DNA from: Betaproteobacteria bacterium UBA6910
GTDB taxonomy: Bacteria; Pseudomonadota; Gammaproteobacteria; Burkholderiales; UBA6910
Reading direction: 5' to 3'
DNA: 29,206 nt
NCBI GenBank assembly: GCA_002451065.1
Contig: DKBC01000196.1
Coordinates: forward strand, 737 to 29,942
The position numbers and the translations under genes were made by a program. The notes under the pieces are model-generated. The model was not told the DNA's origin. It did not search any database and was given only the letters and a program-made list of their open reading frames with translations. Below are positions 1 to 7,585 of this stretch, in pieces (the stretch's first letter is position 1; every line of letters begins with the position of its first letter).

Positions 1-354
1 GCGGACCCCGAGGCGGAGTTGAAGGCGCTCAGGGAGCTGGCGGGAATCGAATACCCGGCGCTCTGCGTATCGGCGGAGAGCGGCCTGGGACTGGTGGAGT
101 TGGGACCCTGGCTGTTCTCACGGCTGGAGCTGGTGCGGGTCTACACCAAGGCCCCGGGGAAGCCGCCGGAGCAGGATCATCCCTTTGCCCTGCGCCGGGG
201 CCAGACCATCGAGGACGTGGCGCGCCTGGTGCACCGGGACCTGATGAGCACCTTCAGGTACGCCCGGGTGTGGGGCGCGTCGGGCCACCCGGGACAGCAG
301 GTGGGCCGCGACCACCCGGTGGCCGATGGCGACGTGGTGGAGATCCACGCCTGA
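1..354 (+). CDS. TGS-domain GTPase of the Obg/DRG type, C-terminal part
   Basis: The reading frame is open from the first base, so this is the last 117 codons of a gene that starts outside the window. The final 70 or so residues look like a TGS domain: a VYTKAPGKPP stretch, a hydrophobic core around RRGQTIEDVARLVHRD, and a DGDVVEIHA ending. TGS domains of this kind close the DRG/Obg-like translation-factor GTPases, where they help contact RNA or the ribosome. The segment before it (ALCVSAESGLGL) fits the G5 region, since SAxxG-type motifs close the GTPase fold. The G1-G4 motifs are not in the window. The gene ends 3 bases before the stop of the convergent glutathione peroxidase gene. Confidence 0.75.
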   Translation, partial: ADPEAELKALRELAGIEYPALCVSAESGLGLVELGPWLFSRLELVRVYTKAPGKPPEQDHPFALRRGQTIEDVARLVHRDLMSTFRYARVWGASGHPGQQVGRDHPVADGDVVEIHA

Positions 355-357
355 CGC

Positions 358-840
358 TCAGAGGAGGGCTTCGATTTTCTCTCGCAACTCCTCAGGCTTG
401 GTGGAGGGGGCGAAACGCTCGACGACCCGGCCCTCCCGGTCCACCAGGAACTTGGTGAAGTTCCACTTAATGGCGGTGGTGCCCAGCAGACCCGGCGCGG
501 ATTCGGCAAGGTGCTTCCAGAGCGGGTGGGCGCCGGGTCCGTTGACCTCGACTTTTTGAGACAGGGGGAAGCTGACGCCGTAGTTTTGTTGGCAGAAGGC
601 GCCGATCTGCGCTTCGGAGCCCGGCTCCTGCTTTCCGAACTGGTTGCAAGGGAAGCCGATCACCGTCAAACCTTTCACGCCGTAGTCCTGCCACAATTTC
701 TCCAGTCCGGCATACTGGGGCGTGAAGCCGCATTCGCTGGCGGTGTTCACCAGCAGCAGGACCTTGCCCCGGTAATCGGCCAGCCGAAGCGGCTCGCCGT
801 CCAGCGTCTTGGCGTAAAAATCGTAGATGGTTGCGGTCAC
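358..840 (-). CDS. Glutathione peroxidase family thiol peroxidase
   Basis: A 160-residue protein, normal length for the Cys-type bacterial glutathione peroxidase family (BtuE/GpxA), which reduces hydrogen peroxide and lipid hydroperoxides, often using thioredoxin. The peroxidatic Cys37 lies in NTASECGF, Gln67 in FPCNQFG, and Trp126-Asn127 in KWNFTKF, so the catalytic tetrad is complete. Cys83 in IGAFCQQN sits where the resolving cysteine of thioredoxin-dependent members lies, which favours a thioredoxin-type enzyme over a glutathione-type one (inference). There is no signal peptide, so it should be cytoplasmic. The start is GTG with a GAAAGG-like ribosome site about 7 bases upstream. It is divergent from the MFS gene, with 96 bases between them. 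Confidence 0.9.
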   Translation of the reverse strand: MTATIYDFYAKTLDGEPLRLADYRGKVLLLVNTASECGFTPQYAGLEKLWQDYGVKGLTVIGFPCNQFGKQEPGSEAQIGAFCQQNYGVSFPLSQKVEVNGPGAHPLWKHLAESAPGLLGTTAIKWNFTKFLVDREGRVVERFAPSTKPEELREKIEALL

Positions 841-936
841 GGAACGCCTTTCGGAACCAATCAGGCCCTGCAGTGCTCAACAAAGATGCGCCGGCCGCCG
901 CCGGATAGAGGCTAAATTAGGCACTCGCAGCAAGCC

Positions 937-2367
937 ATGAGTTCCCCCGCCACCATCGCCACGCCCGCGCCCCGCGAAGGGTTCCTCCTGCGCGTGTTCG
1001 GCGGCTTCCGCGTCGCCTATCTCCCGATCCTCGTCACCTACTTCGCCTACGGCGCCAATGCCATCACCGGGGTGGCCACGGTGTTTCTGCAGAAGGACAT
1101 CCTGCACCTGACGCCCGCGGAGGTGGCGGGCATCGGCTTCTGGCTGGGGCTGCCCTGGTCCATGAAGATGGTGGCCGGGGTCGCCTCCGACCGCCTGCCC
1201 ATCTTCGGCAGCCGCCGTTCGGCCTACCTGCTGCTGGGCGCCGCTTCCAGCTTGGCGGGCTATGCCCTGATCGCGACCATCGTGGACACCAAGGGCATGT
1301 ACCTGCTGGCGATGCTGCTGGTAACCATCGGCTTCATGGTTCAGGACGTGGTGGCGGATGCGCTCTCCGTGGAAGTGGCGCGCAATGACGAGGAGCTCGG
1401 GCAGATCCAGGCCCTGGGGCGCATGGCGATCCTCGCCGGCGGCATCAGCGTCGCTTACGTGGGCGGCGTGCTGGCCGGGGCCATCGGCGCGCGGGCGGTG
1501 TTCCTGGTGGCCCTGGCGCTGCCGGTGCTGGTGCTGCTGACGCTCCCCATCCTGTGGCGCATGCCGCGGCGGGAGGCGCCTCCGGCGGAGGCCGGCCCCC
1601 TGGGCCACGGCCGCGCCGCCATGGTGCTGGGCGTGGGCCTGGGCTACGCCGCCCTCGGCATCGCGCTCAACCTCAACGGCGTGCCCTACGCGGCCGAAAT
1701 CGTGCTGGTGGTTTCCCTGGCGCTGATCGGCGTGCTGCTCAAGATGATGGGCATCACCCGCGCCGTGATCATCGCCGCCGGGGTCATCTTCCTATTCCGC
1801 GCCGTGCCCGGGGTAGGCCAGGGTTACAGCTATTGGGCCATCGATGCCCTGGGCTTCGACCAGCAGTTCCTGGGAATCCTGGCCCAGGTGAGCGCCGTGG
1901 TGGGACTCATCGGGCTGCTGGTCTTCCGCAAGGCCATCATCAGCCGTCCGGTGAGCTTCACCCTGTTCTGGGTGCTGATCGCGGGGACCCTGCTCTTTCT
2001 TCCCAACATCGGGCTGTTCTATGGCATCCACGAATGGCTGGGAGTGAGCGCGCGCACCTTCGCCTTCATCGACACCACCATCTCGGCGCCGCTATCCCAG
2101 CTCACCATGGTGCCGATGCTGATCCTGATCGCGCGCAGCGCGCCGCGGGGAGCGGAGGCCACCATGTTCGCCATCATGGCGTCGTGGATGAACCTGGCGC
2201 TTTCCGCCAGCGAGTTGTTCACCCGTTATCTGAACGACGCCTTCCAGGTGACCCAGGCCGATTACTCCAACCTGGGCGTGCTCATGATCACCGCCACCCT
2301 CATCGGCCTGATTCCACTGCTGGCGATACCGCTGCTGCGCCGCCATGAGCGCGACATCCACGGCTGA
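937..2367 (+). CDS. MFS transporter, folate-biopterin transporter (BT1)-like
   Basis: A 476-residue polytopic membrane protein with about 12 hydrophobic segments. The loop after the second helix reads LPWSMKMVAGVASDRLPIFG followed by SRRSAYLLLG. This resembles the BT1 family signature (P-W-x-x-K-x-x-x-G-x-x-SD-x-x-P-I-F-G-x-R-R). The VQDVVADALSVEVA segment in helix 4 also fits BT1 proteins. BT1 carriers in trypanosomatids and plants move folates or pterins; substrates of bacterial members are mostly unknown, so no substrate is assigned. The ATG has no strong ribosome site. A TAAATT element at 912-917 could be its -10 box. It ends 5 bases before the stop of the convergent OsmC gene. Confidence 0.75.
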   Translation: MSSPATIATPAPREGFLLRVFGGFRVAYLPILVTYFAYGANAITGVATVFLQKDILHLTPAEVAGIGFWLGLPWSMKMVAGVASDRLPIFGSRRSAYLLLGAASSLAGYALIATIVDTKGMYLLAMLLVTIGFMVQDVVADALSVEVARNDEELGQIQALGRMAILAGGISVAYVGGVLAGAIGARAVFLVALALPVLVLLTLPILWRMPRREAPPAEAGPLGHGRAAMVLGVGLGYAALGIALNLNGVPYAAEIVLVVSLALIGVLLKMMGITRAVIIAAGVIFLFRAVPGVGQGYSYWAIDALGFDQQFLGILAQVSAVVGLIGLLVFRKAIISRPVSFTLFWVLIAGTLLFLPNIGLFYGIHEWLGVSARTFAFIDTTISAPLSQLTMVPMLILIARSAPRGAEATMFAIMASWMNLALSASELFTRYLNDAFQVTQADYSNLGVLMITATLIGLIPLLAIPLLRRHERDIHG

Positions 2368-2372
2368 GCCGG

Positions 2373-2903
2373 TCAAAGGTTGCGAGGCGCGCCGCCGTTG
2401 ATGGCAACGGTGGCGCTCACTTCCACCGGCCGCTGCAGGCTGTCCAGCACCGGGCAGTGGGCCTGCACCAACTCCACGATCTTGCCCAGGGTCGCCTCGT
2501 CCGCCGGGCTGCGCAACGTGACGTCGAAACTGACCTTGGTGAAGCCGGCCCGAACCGCCGGGTCCATGGCGAACAGCCCCCGCAGGTCCAGATTGCCGCG
2601 CGCCTCCACTTTCACCTCATCCAGTTGCACGCCGAGCATGGCGGCGAAAGCGGCGTACATGATCTCCTGGCAGGTGCCGAGGGCGGCCAGCACCATTTCC
2701 ACCGGATTCATCCCCTTGTCGCTGCCCCCCAGGGACGGCGGCTCGTCCACCACCAGGGGCGGGAAATCCCGCACCCGCGCCGAGCACAGCACGTCGCGCT
2801 CGAGCTGGGTGGACGCCGCGAACACCGCCCGGGCGTTGCCGGCGTCTTTCTGGATGGCGGCGATGTTCGCCTGGAGCGCCTTCTTGAGCGATTCCCGAGA
2901 CAT
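2373..2903 (-). CDS. OsmC family peroxiredoxin-like protein
   Basis: A 176-residue OsmC/Ohr superfamily protein. The two redox cysteines of the family are visible, Cys78 in ALGTCQEI and a second in VQAHCPVLDSL. Such proteins reduce organic peroxides or act on other thiol-reactive compounds; which one applies here cannot be told from sequence. The ATG at 2903 is preceded by a strong AGGAGGT ribosome site. It lies 24 bases downstream of the GDSL hydrolase gene on the same strand, so the two are probably co-transcribed from the promoter near 3709-3736. Confidence 0.85.
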   Translation of the reverse strand: MSRESLKKALQANIAAIQKDAGNARAVFAASTQLERDVLCSARVRDFPPLVVDEPPSLGGSDKGMNPVEMVLAALGTCQEIMYAAFAAMLGVQLDEVKVEARGNLDLRGLFAMDPAVRAGFTKVSFDVTLRSPADEATLGKIVELVQAHCPVLDSLQRPVEVSATVAINGGAPRNL

Positions 2904-2927
2904 GATCCGGACCTCCTGGCGTGGCGC

Positions 2928-3668
2928 TTAACGGGAGATGATCGCGCGGAACTGTCCCTCGATCACCCGATGGCCCTTGTTGGTCGGATGGACCTCGATG
3001 ACGTCGATGCCCTTTTTCTGGTAGCGCTCGATCAGGAGCAGGCCCTTCTGGCCGAGGAATGCCGTGTAAACGTCGGCGACCGCCAGGACCTTGTCGGTGC
3101 AACTCGGGAACAGGGACATCTGGTTCACCACGTCATTTAGCGTCTGGTTGAACGCGGGCACGCCGAAGGCGGTTTCGGGGATGTCGGGGATCTCGTACAG
3201 GGTGTGAAGATAGACCTGGCCGCCTGCCGGCATGCCGAGGCAGAGCCCGCCCAGGATCTGGCCCAGATTCTGGGCGAAAACGACCAGCGCGGCCTGAACC
3301 TTCTCCGGGGTAATCGGCGGGTTTGCCAGTAAGGCCAGGAGATCGTTGCCGCCCACGGAGATCGTCACCACGTTGGGCTGGAACAGCGCCGCCTGGGGCA
3401 ACTGGAAATTGAGAACCTCGCTGCTCCTGGCACCCGGCACCGACGCGTTGTCGAACAGCACGTCCGGGATATTGCCGAAGGCGCGTCCCAGGTATAGCTG
3501 GTAGGCATAGCCAGCCGTGGCCGGCATGGCCTTGTAGCCCGCCGCAAGGCTGTCGCCCAGCGCCATGTAGCGCACCGGCGCCTGGACCGCGGGGAGGGCC
3601 GCGAGGGCAGCGAGAGGAACCACCAGCAGCAGGAATAAAGCGTACTTGCTAAGAGCGCGCATAATCAT
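2928..3668 (-). CDS. Secreted SGNH/GDSL-type hydrolase
   Basis: A 246-residue protein when started at the ATG at 3668, which has an AAGGAGG ribosome site 5 bases away. A second ATG two codons later is also possible, and a longer reading frame to 3845 has no ribosome site. The N-terminus (RALSKYALFLLLVVPLAALAA) is a signal peptide. SGNH blocks are present: the GDSLAAGY nucleophile motif, the oxyanion-hole Asn in SVGGND, and the catalytic His region in VHPTNKGH near the C-terminus. The family cleaves ester bonds in lipids or polysaccharides; the substrate is not predictable. It is the first gene of a likely two-gene operon with OsmC and is divergent from mtoX. Confidence 0.85.
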   Translation of the reverse strand: MIMRALSKYALFLLLVVPLAALAALPAVQAPVRYMALGDSLAAGYKAMPATAGYAYQLYLGRAFGNIPDVLFDNASVPGARSSEVLNFQLPQAALFQPNVVTISVGGNDLLALLANPPITPEKVQAALVVFAQNLGQILGGLCLGMPAGGQVYLHTLYEIPDIPETAFGVPAFNQTLNDVVNQMSLFPSCTDKVLAVADVYTAFLGQKGLLLIERYQKKGIDVIEVHPTNKGHRVIEGQFRAIISR

Positions 3669-3708
3669 CTTGCCCTCCTTGATTGGACGCGGAAAGAAAA
3701 AGTGCCTC

Positions 3709-3736
3709 AGCATAACGCTACCCACGCCCGGATCAA
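3709..3736 (-). promoter_or_regulatory. Possible sigma-70 promoter for the GDSL hydrolase/OsmC pair
   Basis: On the minus strand a TTGATC -35 element is followed after 16 bases by a TATGCT -10 element, about 40 bases before the ribosome site of the GDSL gene. Each hexamer matches consensus at four of six positions, so this is plausible but not strong. Confidence 0.4.
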
Positions 3737-3793
3737 AATGGACTCGAAGGTCCGGTTTGCTGCGACGCGGGCTCGAGCATGCCGACAAGCGCC

Positions 3794-3799
3794 TATAAT
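3794..3799 (+). promoter_or_regulatory. Perfect -10 element upstream of mtoX
   Basis: TATAAT lies 69 bases before the mtoX start codon. No good -35 hexamer is found 16-18 bases further upstream, so either an activator is needed or the match is chance. It is the best candidate for the mtoX operon promoter. Confidence 0.4.
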
Positions 3800-3868
3800 G
3801 CAAAATTGCGGTCCCGCAACGGGGTCCCGAGCAATCGCAGCGCACAACAATTACCCGAGGAGACGAGC

Positions 3869-5203
3869 ATGAAATCGAGTCAATCGTTCCTAGCCATGGC
3901 CCTGGCCGTCGCCGGCCTAGTTCTCGGCGCCAGCATCGCGCCCGCCCGCGCCGACGAGACCTGCAACTCCCCTTACATGGCCAACCTGATCAAGGGCCAG
4001 GAGGATTACGTGCATGTCTGGACCCTGGGCGTGAAGGGCATCGGCGACGGCTCCGACAAGCTGGTCACGGTGGACGTGAATCCGGCATCGCCCAAGTACG
4101 GCAAGGTGATCAATGCGCTTTCAGTGGGCGGCCGCGGCGAGGCGCACCACATGGGCTTCACCGACGACCGGCGCTTCCTGTGGGCGGGGCGGCTGGATGA
4201 CTCCAAGATCTTCATCTTCGACATCGCCACCAACCCCGCCAAGCCCAAGCTGGTTCGCACCATCTCCGACCTGCCCAGGAAGACCGGCTTCGTCGGTCCC
4301 CACACCTTCTACGCCATGCCCGGGCGCATGCTGGTGCAGGCCCTCTCCAACACCAAGAATCACGGCGGAGTCACCGGGCTGGTCCTGTACACCAACAAGG
4401 GGAATTTCGTGGCCAAGTACCCCATGCCCACCACCGAGGTCGGCGGAGTGAAAGGCGACGGCTACGGCTACGACATCGGGATCAACCCGGCCAAGAACGT
4501 GATGCTCACGTCGAGCTTCACCGGCTGGAACAATTACATGATGGACATGGGCAAGCTCATCAAGGATGCCGAGGCCATGAAGCGCTTCGGCAACACCATG
4601 GTGGTGTGGGACGTGAAATCCATGAAGCCGCAGAAGGTGCTGAGCGTTCCGGGTAGCCCGCTGGAGATCCGCTGGTCGCTGAAGGATGGCGACAACTGGG
4701 CGATCACCGCCAGCGCCCTCACCTCCACGCTGACCCTGATCAGGCAGGACGACAAGGGCGAGTGGCACGCCAAGCAGGTGGCCACCATCGGCGATCCGGC
4801 CAAGATTCCGCTGCCGGTGGACATTTCCATCACCGCCGATGCCAAGGGCCTCTGGGTCAACACCTTTATGGACGGCACCCTGCGCTACTTCGACATTTCC
4901 AACCTTGAGCAACCGCAGGAGACCTTCACGAAGGTGGTGGGATCCCAGAACAACATGGTCTCCCAGAGCTGGGATGGCAAGCGCGTCTACGTCACCTCGT
5001 CGCTGCTCGCCAACTGGGACAAGAAGGGCGCCGACAACCAGCAGTACCTGGCGCTTTACCACTGGGACGGCAAGGATCTCGCCGAACAGTGGCGCATCGA
5101 CTTCTACAAGGAGAAACTGGGCCGGGCCCATCACATGAAGTTCGGAGCCAAAGCGGTAAAGACCGCCGAGACGCCCCAGGGCGGCAAACTGGCGCTGGAA
5201 TAG
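3869..5203 (+). CDS. mtoX: Methanethiol oxidase, SBP56 (selenium-binding protein) family
   Basis: Oxidises methanethiol, a foul-smelling sulfur compound released from methionine and dimethylsulfide, to formaldehyde, sulfide and hydrogen peroxide; characterised bacterial MtoX is periplasmic and copper-dependent. The 444-residue protein starts at the ATG with a GAGGAGA ribosome site 8 bases upstream; a longer frame from 3779 would spoil the signal peptide (cut near APARA/DE, residue 29). SBP56 hallmarks include VTVDVNPASPKYG, the His93-His94 pair in GEAHHMGF, His145 in GPHTFY, PLEIRWS, GTLRYFDIS, RVYVTSSL and a C-terminal His421-His422 pair in GRAHHMKFG. The histidines are candidate copper ligands (inference). 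Genes for a SCO protein and a MauG-like protein follow on the same strand, which is the known mtoX operon order and supports oxidase function over a generic SBP56 role. Confidence 0.9.
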   Translation: MKSSQSFLAMALAVAGLVLGASIAPARADETCNSPYMANLIKGQEDYVHVWTLGVKGIGDGSDKLVTVDVNPASPKYGKVINALSVGGRGEAHHMGFTDDRRFLWAGRLDDSKIFIFDIATNPAKPKLVRTISDLPRKTGFVGPHTFYAMPGRMLVQALSNTKNHGGVTGLVLYTNKGNFVAKYPMPTTEVGGVKGDGYGYDIGINPAKNVMLTSSFTGWNNYMMDMGKLIKDAEAMKRFGNTMVVWDVKSMKPQKVLSVPGSPLEIRWSLKDGDNWAITASALTSTLTLIRQDDKGEWHAKQVATIGDPAKIPLPVDISITADAKGLWVNTFMDGTLRYFDISNLEQPQETFTKVVGSQNNMVSQSWDGKRVYVTSSLLANWDKKGADNQQYLALYHWDGKDLAEQWRIDFYKEKLGRAHHMKFGAKAVKTAETPQGGKLALE

Positions 5204-5237
5204 TGAGCCGGGGCGGCGCAGACTTCGTGTCTGCCTG

Positions 5238-5924
5238 ATGGGACGTTGCCGTTTCGCTACCGCGGTCCTCGCGGCGGCGGCTTTTTTTTCGATCTCGGGG
5301 CCGGCCGCTTCCCACGAAGCCCCGCGGCCGGCGTTCCGGATGGACTTCGCGCCGCCGGCGCCGGGCAGCTACACGCTGCAGCGGATCATGCCCGCCCCCG
5401 ATGCCAAAGTCCTCGACACGGACGGCAAGCCGTACCGGCTTTCCAGCTTCACCACCGGCGCGATCACCGTGCTCTCCTTCATGTACACCCGCTGCACCGA
5501 TCCCGACGGCTGCCCTCTCGCCTACCTGGCCCTGCGGGAGGTCGGGCACCTGGTGCAGGACACGCCCGAACTCAAGGACCGGGTGCGGCTGGTGAGCCTG
5601 TCTTTCGATCCGGACCATGACTCGCCGACGCAGATGAAGCTTTACAGCCAACGGGTAAAGCCCGGGTCCGTCGAGTGGCGCTTCCTGACCCCGGCCTCGC
5701 GCAAAGACCTCCTTCCCCTGCTGGAAGGATTCGGGCAGGACGTGGCGCCGGCGCTGGACCAATCGGGACGGGTCACCAATCAATTGAGCCACGTGCTGCG
5801 CGTCTTTCTTATCGATCGTGCCGGCATGGTGCGGGAGATTTATTCCACGTCGTTCCTGCTGCCGCCGGTGGTGTTGAACGACATCGAGACCCTGCTCATG
5901 GAACAGGGAGCGAGGATCAAGTGA
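5238..5924 (+). CDS. SCO1/SenC-family copper chaperone of the mtoX operon
   Basis: A 228-residue thioredoxin-fold protein of the SCO1/SenC/PrrC family with an N-terminal signal peptide (residues 1-25), so periplasmic. SCO proteins bind copper with two cysteines and a histidine and deliver it to cuproenzymes. Cys86 and Cys92 in TRCTDPDGCPL and His185 in QLSHVLRVF are in the right places, but the cysteines are separated by five residues rather than the usual three. In described mtoX operons the SCO gene follows mtoX, and it is thought to load copper into MtoX. It begins 34 bases after mtoX without a clear ribosome site, and its last codons overlap the start of the MauG-like gene by four bases (GTGA), indicating translational coupling. 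Confidence 0.85.
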   Translation: MGRCRFATAVLAAAAFFSISGPAASHEAPRPAFRMDFAPPAPGSYTLQRIMPAPDAKVLDTDGKPYRLSSFTTGAITVLSFMYTRCTDPDGCPLAYLALREVGHLVQDTPELKDRVRLVSLSFDPDHDSPTQMKLYSQRVKPGSVEWRFLTPASRKDLLPLLEGFGQDVAPALDQSGRVTNQLSHVLRVFLIDRAGMVREIYSTSFLLPPVVLNDIETLLMEQGARIK

Positions 5925-7054
5925 CCCGGCCGCGGCGGCTGTTCGCCATCGCCTTGTGGCTGGCCGGTCAAACGGCCCTGGCCGGAACGCCGGTGCCGGT
6001 GAAGGCGCCCTTGGGCCTGCCGCCGGTTCCGGTGCCCCAGGACAATCCCCTCACCCGGGAGAAGATCGACCTCGGCCGCAAGCTGTTTTTCGACCGCCGC
6101 CTCTCGCCCAACAACACCATGTCCTGCGCCATGTGCCATGTGCCGGAGCAGGGCTTCACCTCCAACGAACTCGGCACCGCCATCGGCATCGAGGGCCAGA
6201 CCGTGCGCCGCAGCGCCCCCACACTTTACAACGCCGCCTACATGCTGCGGTTGTTCCACGACGGGCGCGAGTTCAGCCTGGAGAACCAGGTTTGGGGACC
6301 GCTGCTGGCCGGCAACGAGATGGGCAATCCAGCGGTGGGCTACGTAATCGAGCGCATCCGCGGCCTCGACGACTATCGCGGCCTCTTCGAGCGCGCCTTC
6401 GAGCAGGGTCCTTCGATGGGGACCATCGGCATGGCGCTCGCCAGCTACGAGCGCACCCTCGTCTCCGGCAACTCCCGCTTCGATCGCTGGTATTTCGCGA
6501 AAGATCGTGACGCGCTCAGCGCCGAGGAGCGGGAAGGGTTTCGATTGTTCAGCGGCAAAGCCGGCTGCCGCGCCTGCCACACCGTCGGAGCACGGAACGC
6601 GCTCTTCACCGACCACGGATTTCACAACACCGGCGTAGGCTACGCCCGCGGCATGGGCGGCGACCGCGGCTACCGGGTGCAGCTTGCGCCGGGCAAGCAC
6701 GCCGAGGTGCGCGAATCGGAAACCGCGAGCTACTCCGAACCGCCGCCCAATGACGTAGGGCGCTTCGAGATCACTCTCGATCCCGCGGACCGCTGGGCGT
6801 ATCGCACGCCCGCCCTGCGCAACGTCGCGCTCACGGCCCCTTACATGCACGATGGCTCCATTCCGACCCTGGAAGAGGTGGTGGAGTTCTACGACAAGGG
6901 CGGCGTGGCCAACGATGCGCTGGACCCCCGCATGAAACCCCTCGGCCTGACCGATGAGCAGAAGCGGGCCCTGGTGGCGTTCCTCAAAGCGCTCACCGGG
7001 GACAACGTGGAGGCGCTGATTCGCGACGCGCGGCGGGCGGCACCCGGCAGCTGA
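5921..7054 (+). CDS. mauG: MauG-like di-haem cytochrome c / peroxidase of the mtoX operon
   Basis: A 377-residue periplasmic di-haem c protein of the bacterial cytochrome c peroxidase/MauG family. The GTG at 5921 is chosen because it gives a signal peptide ending near ALA/GTP (residue 21) and overlaps the SCO stop codon as GTGA. Haem-binding CxxCH motifs are at Cys69-His73 (CAMCH) and Cys216-His220 (CRACH). The conserved TPALRNVALTAPYMHDG block is followed by TLEEVVEFYDKGG; Tyr324 there lies where MauG has its axial tyrosine and classical peroxidases have methionine (alignment from memory). MauG matures a tryptophan-derived cofactor in methylamine dehydrogenase; here the gene probably serves MtoX maturation or takes electrons from it (inference). 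A plain cytochrome c peroxidase is the alternative. Confidence 0.85.
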   Translation: MTRPRRLFAIALWLAGQTALAGTPVPVKAPLGLPPVPVPQDNPLTREKIDLGRKLFFDRRLSPNNTMSCAMCHVPEQGFTSNELGTAIGIEGQTVRRSAPTLYNAAYMLRLFHDGREFSLENQVWGPLLAGNEMGNPAVGYVIERIRGLDDYRGLFERAFEQGPSMGTIGMALASYERTLVSGNSRFDRWYFAKDRDALSAEEREGFRLFSGKAGCRACHTVGARNALFTDHGFHNTGVGYARGMGGDRGYRVQLAPGKHAEVRESETASYSEPPPNDVGRFEITLDPADRWAYRTPALRNVALTAPYMHDGSIPTLEEVVEFYDKGGVANDALDPRMKPLGLTDEQKRALVAFLKALTGDNVEALIRDARRAAPGS

Positions 7055-7120
7055 GGCACTGCGGCGGAACCGCTCCGGACGGAAGTGAACTAACCAGGCA
7101 TTGCCTTCGGTAGACATTCC

Positions 7121-7585
7121 ATGCTCCGGACCCTGAAAAGATTGATCAGTGACGCGGAACCGCCCGAGCCCCAGCGGACCTCGGAGTACGAGCGCCGGCA
7201 ACTGGAACTCGCGGTAGCCGGGCTGCTGCTGGAAATGGCGCGCGTGGACCTCCTTACCCGCTCCGAGGAACTGTGCGCGGCGGCCGAGGCGCTCCGCGAG
7301 CTCTTTGGCACCGGGGAGGCGGAAGCCCGCGTTCTGCTGGACAAGGCTGGGGAGCCGGCCCGGCGCTTCACCTCCTACTTCGGGCCGGTCTCCGTGATCA
7401 AGCGCTGGTATTCCCAGCAGGAGCGCGTCCGGCTCCTGGAGCACCTGTGGCGCGTGGCCTACGCAGAGGGCACGCTGGATCCCCACGAGGATCACTTCGT
7501 GCGCAAGATTGCCCATCTGCTCTATGTCGACAACACCCACTGCATGCTGGCGCGCAATCGGGCGCGGCCCGGGGCGAGGCCGTGA
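7121..7585 (+). CDS. TerB-like protein (tellurite-resistance TerB fold)
   Basis: A 154-residue, mostly helical cytoplasmic protein. The pattern LAVAGLLLEMARVDLLTRSEE, then a long helix, then LLEHLWRVAYAEGTLDPHEDHFVRKIAHLL is the duplicated helical repeat with acidic loops typical of TerB-family proteins. Stand-alone TerB-like proteins are widespread and of unknown role; there is no other ter gene here, so tellurite resistance should not be assumed. The last codons overlap the start of the ROK kinase gene by four bases (GTGA), so the two are translationally coupled. Confidence 0.75.
   Translation: MLRTLKRLISDAEPPEPQRTSEYERRQLELAVAGLLLEMARVDLLTRSEELCAAAEALRELFGTGEAEARVLLDKAGEPARRFTSYFGPVSVIKRWYSQQERVRLLEHLWRVAYAEGTLDPHEDHFVRKIAHLLYVDNTHCMLARNRARPGARP

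Noticed and set aside
3779..3868. A 30-codon N-terminal extension of mtoX
   Set aside because: It would bury the signal peptide, it overlaps the -10 element, and the internal ATG has a good ribosome site.
5840..7540. A 566-codon open frame antisense to the MauG-like gene
   Set aside because: It has no family resemblance, no ribosome site, and simply mirrors the codon pattern of a GC-rich gene with clear haem motifs on the other strand.
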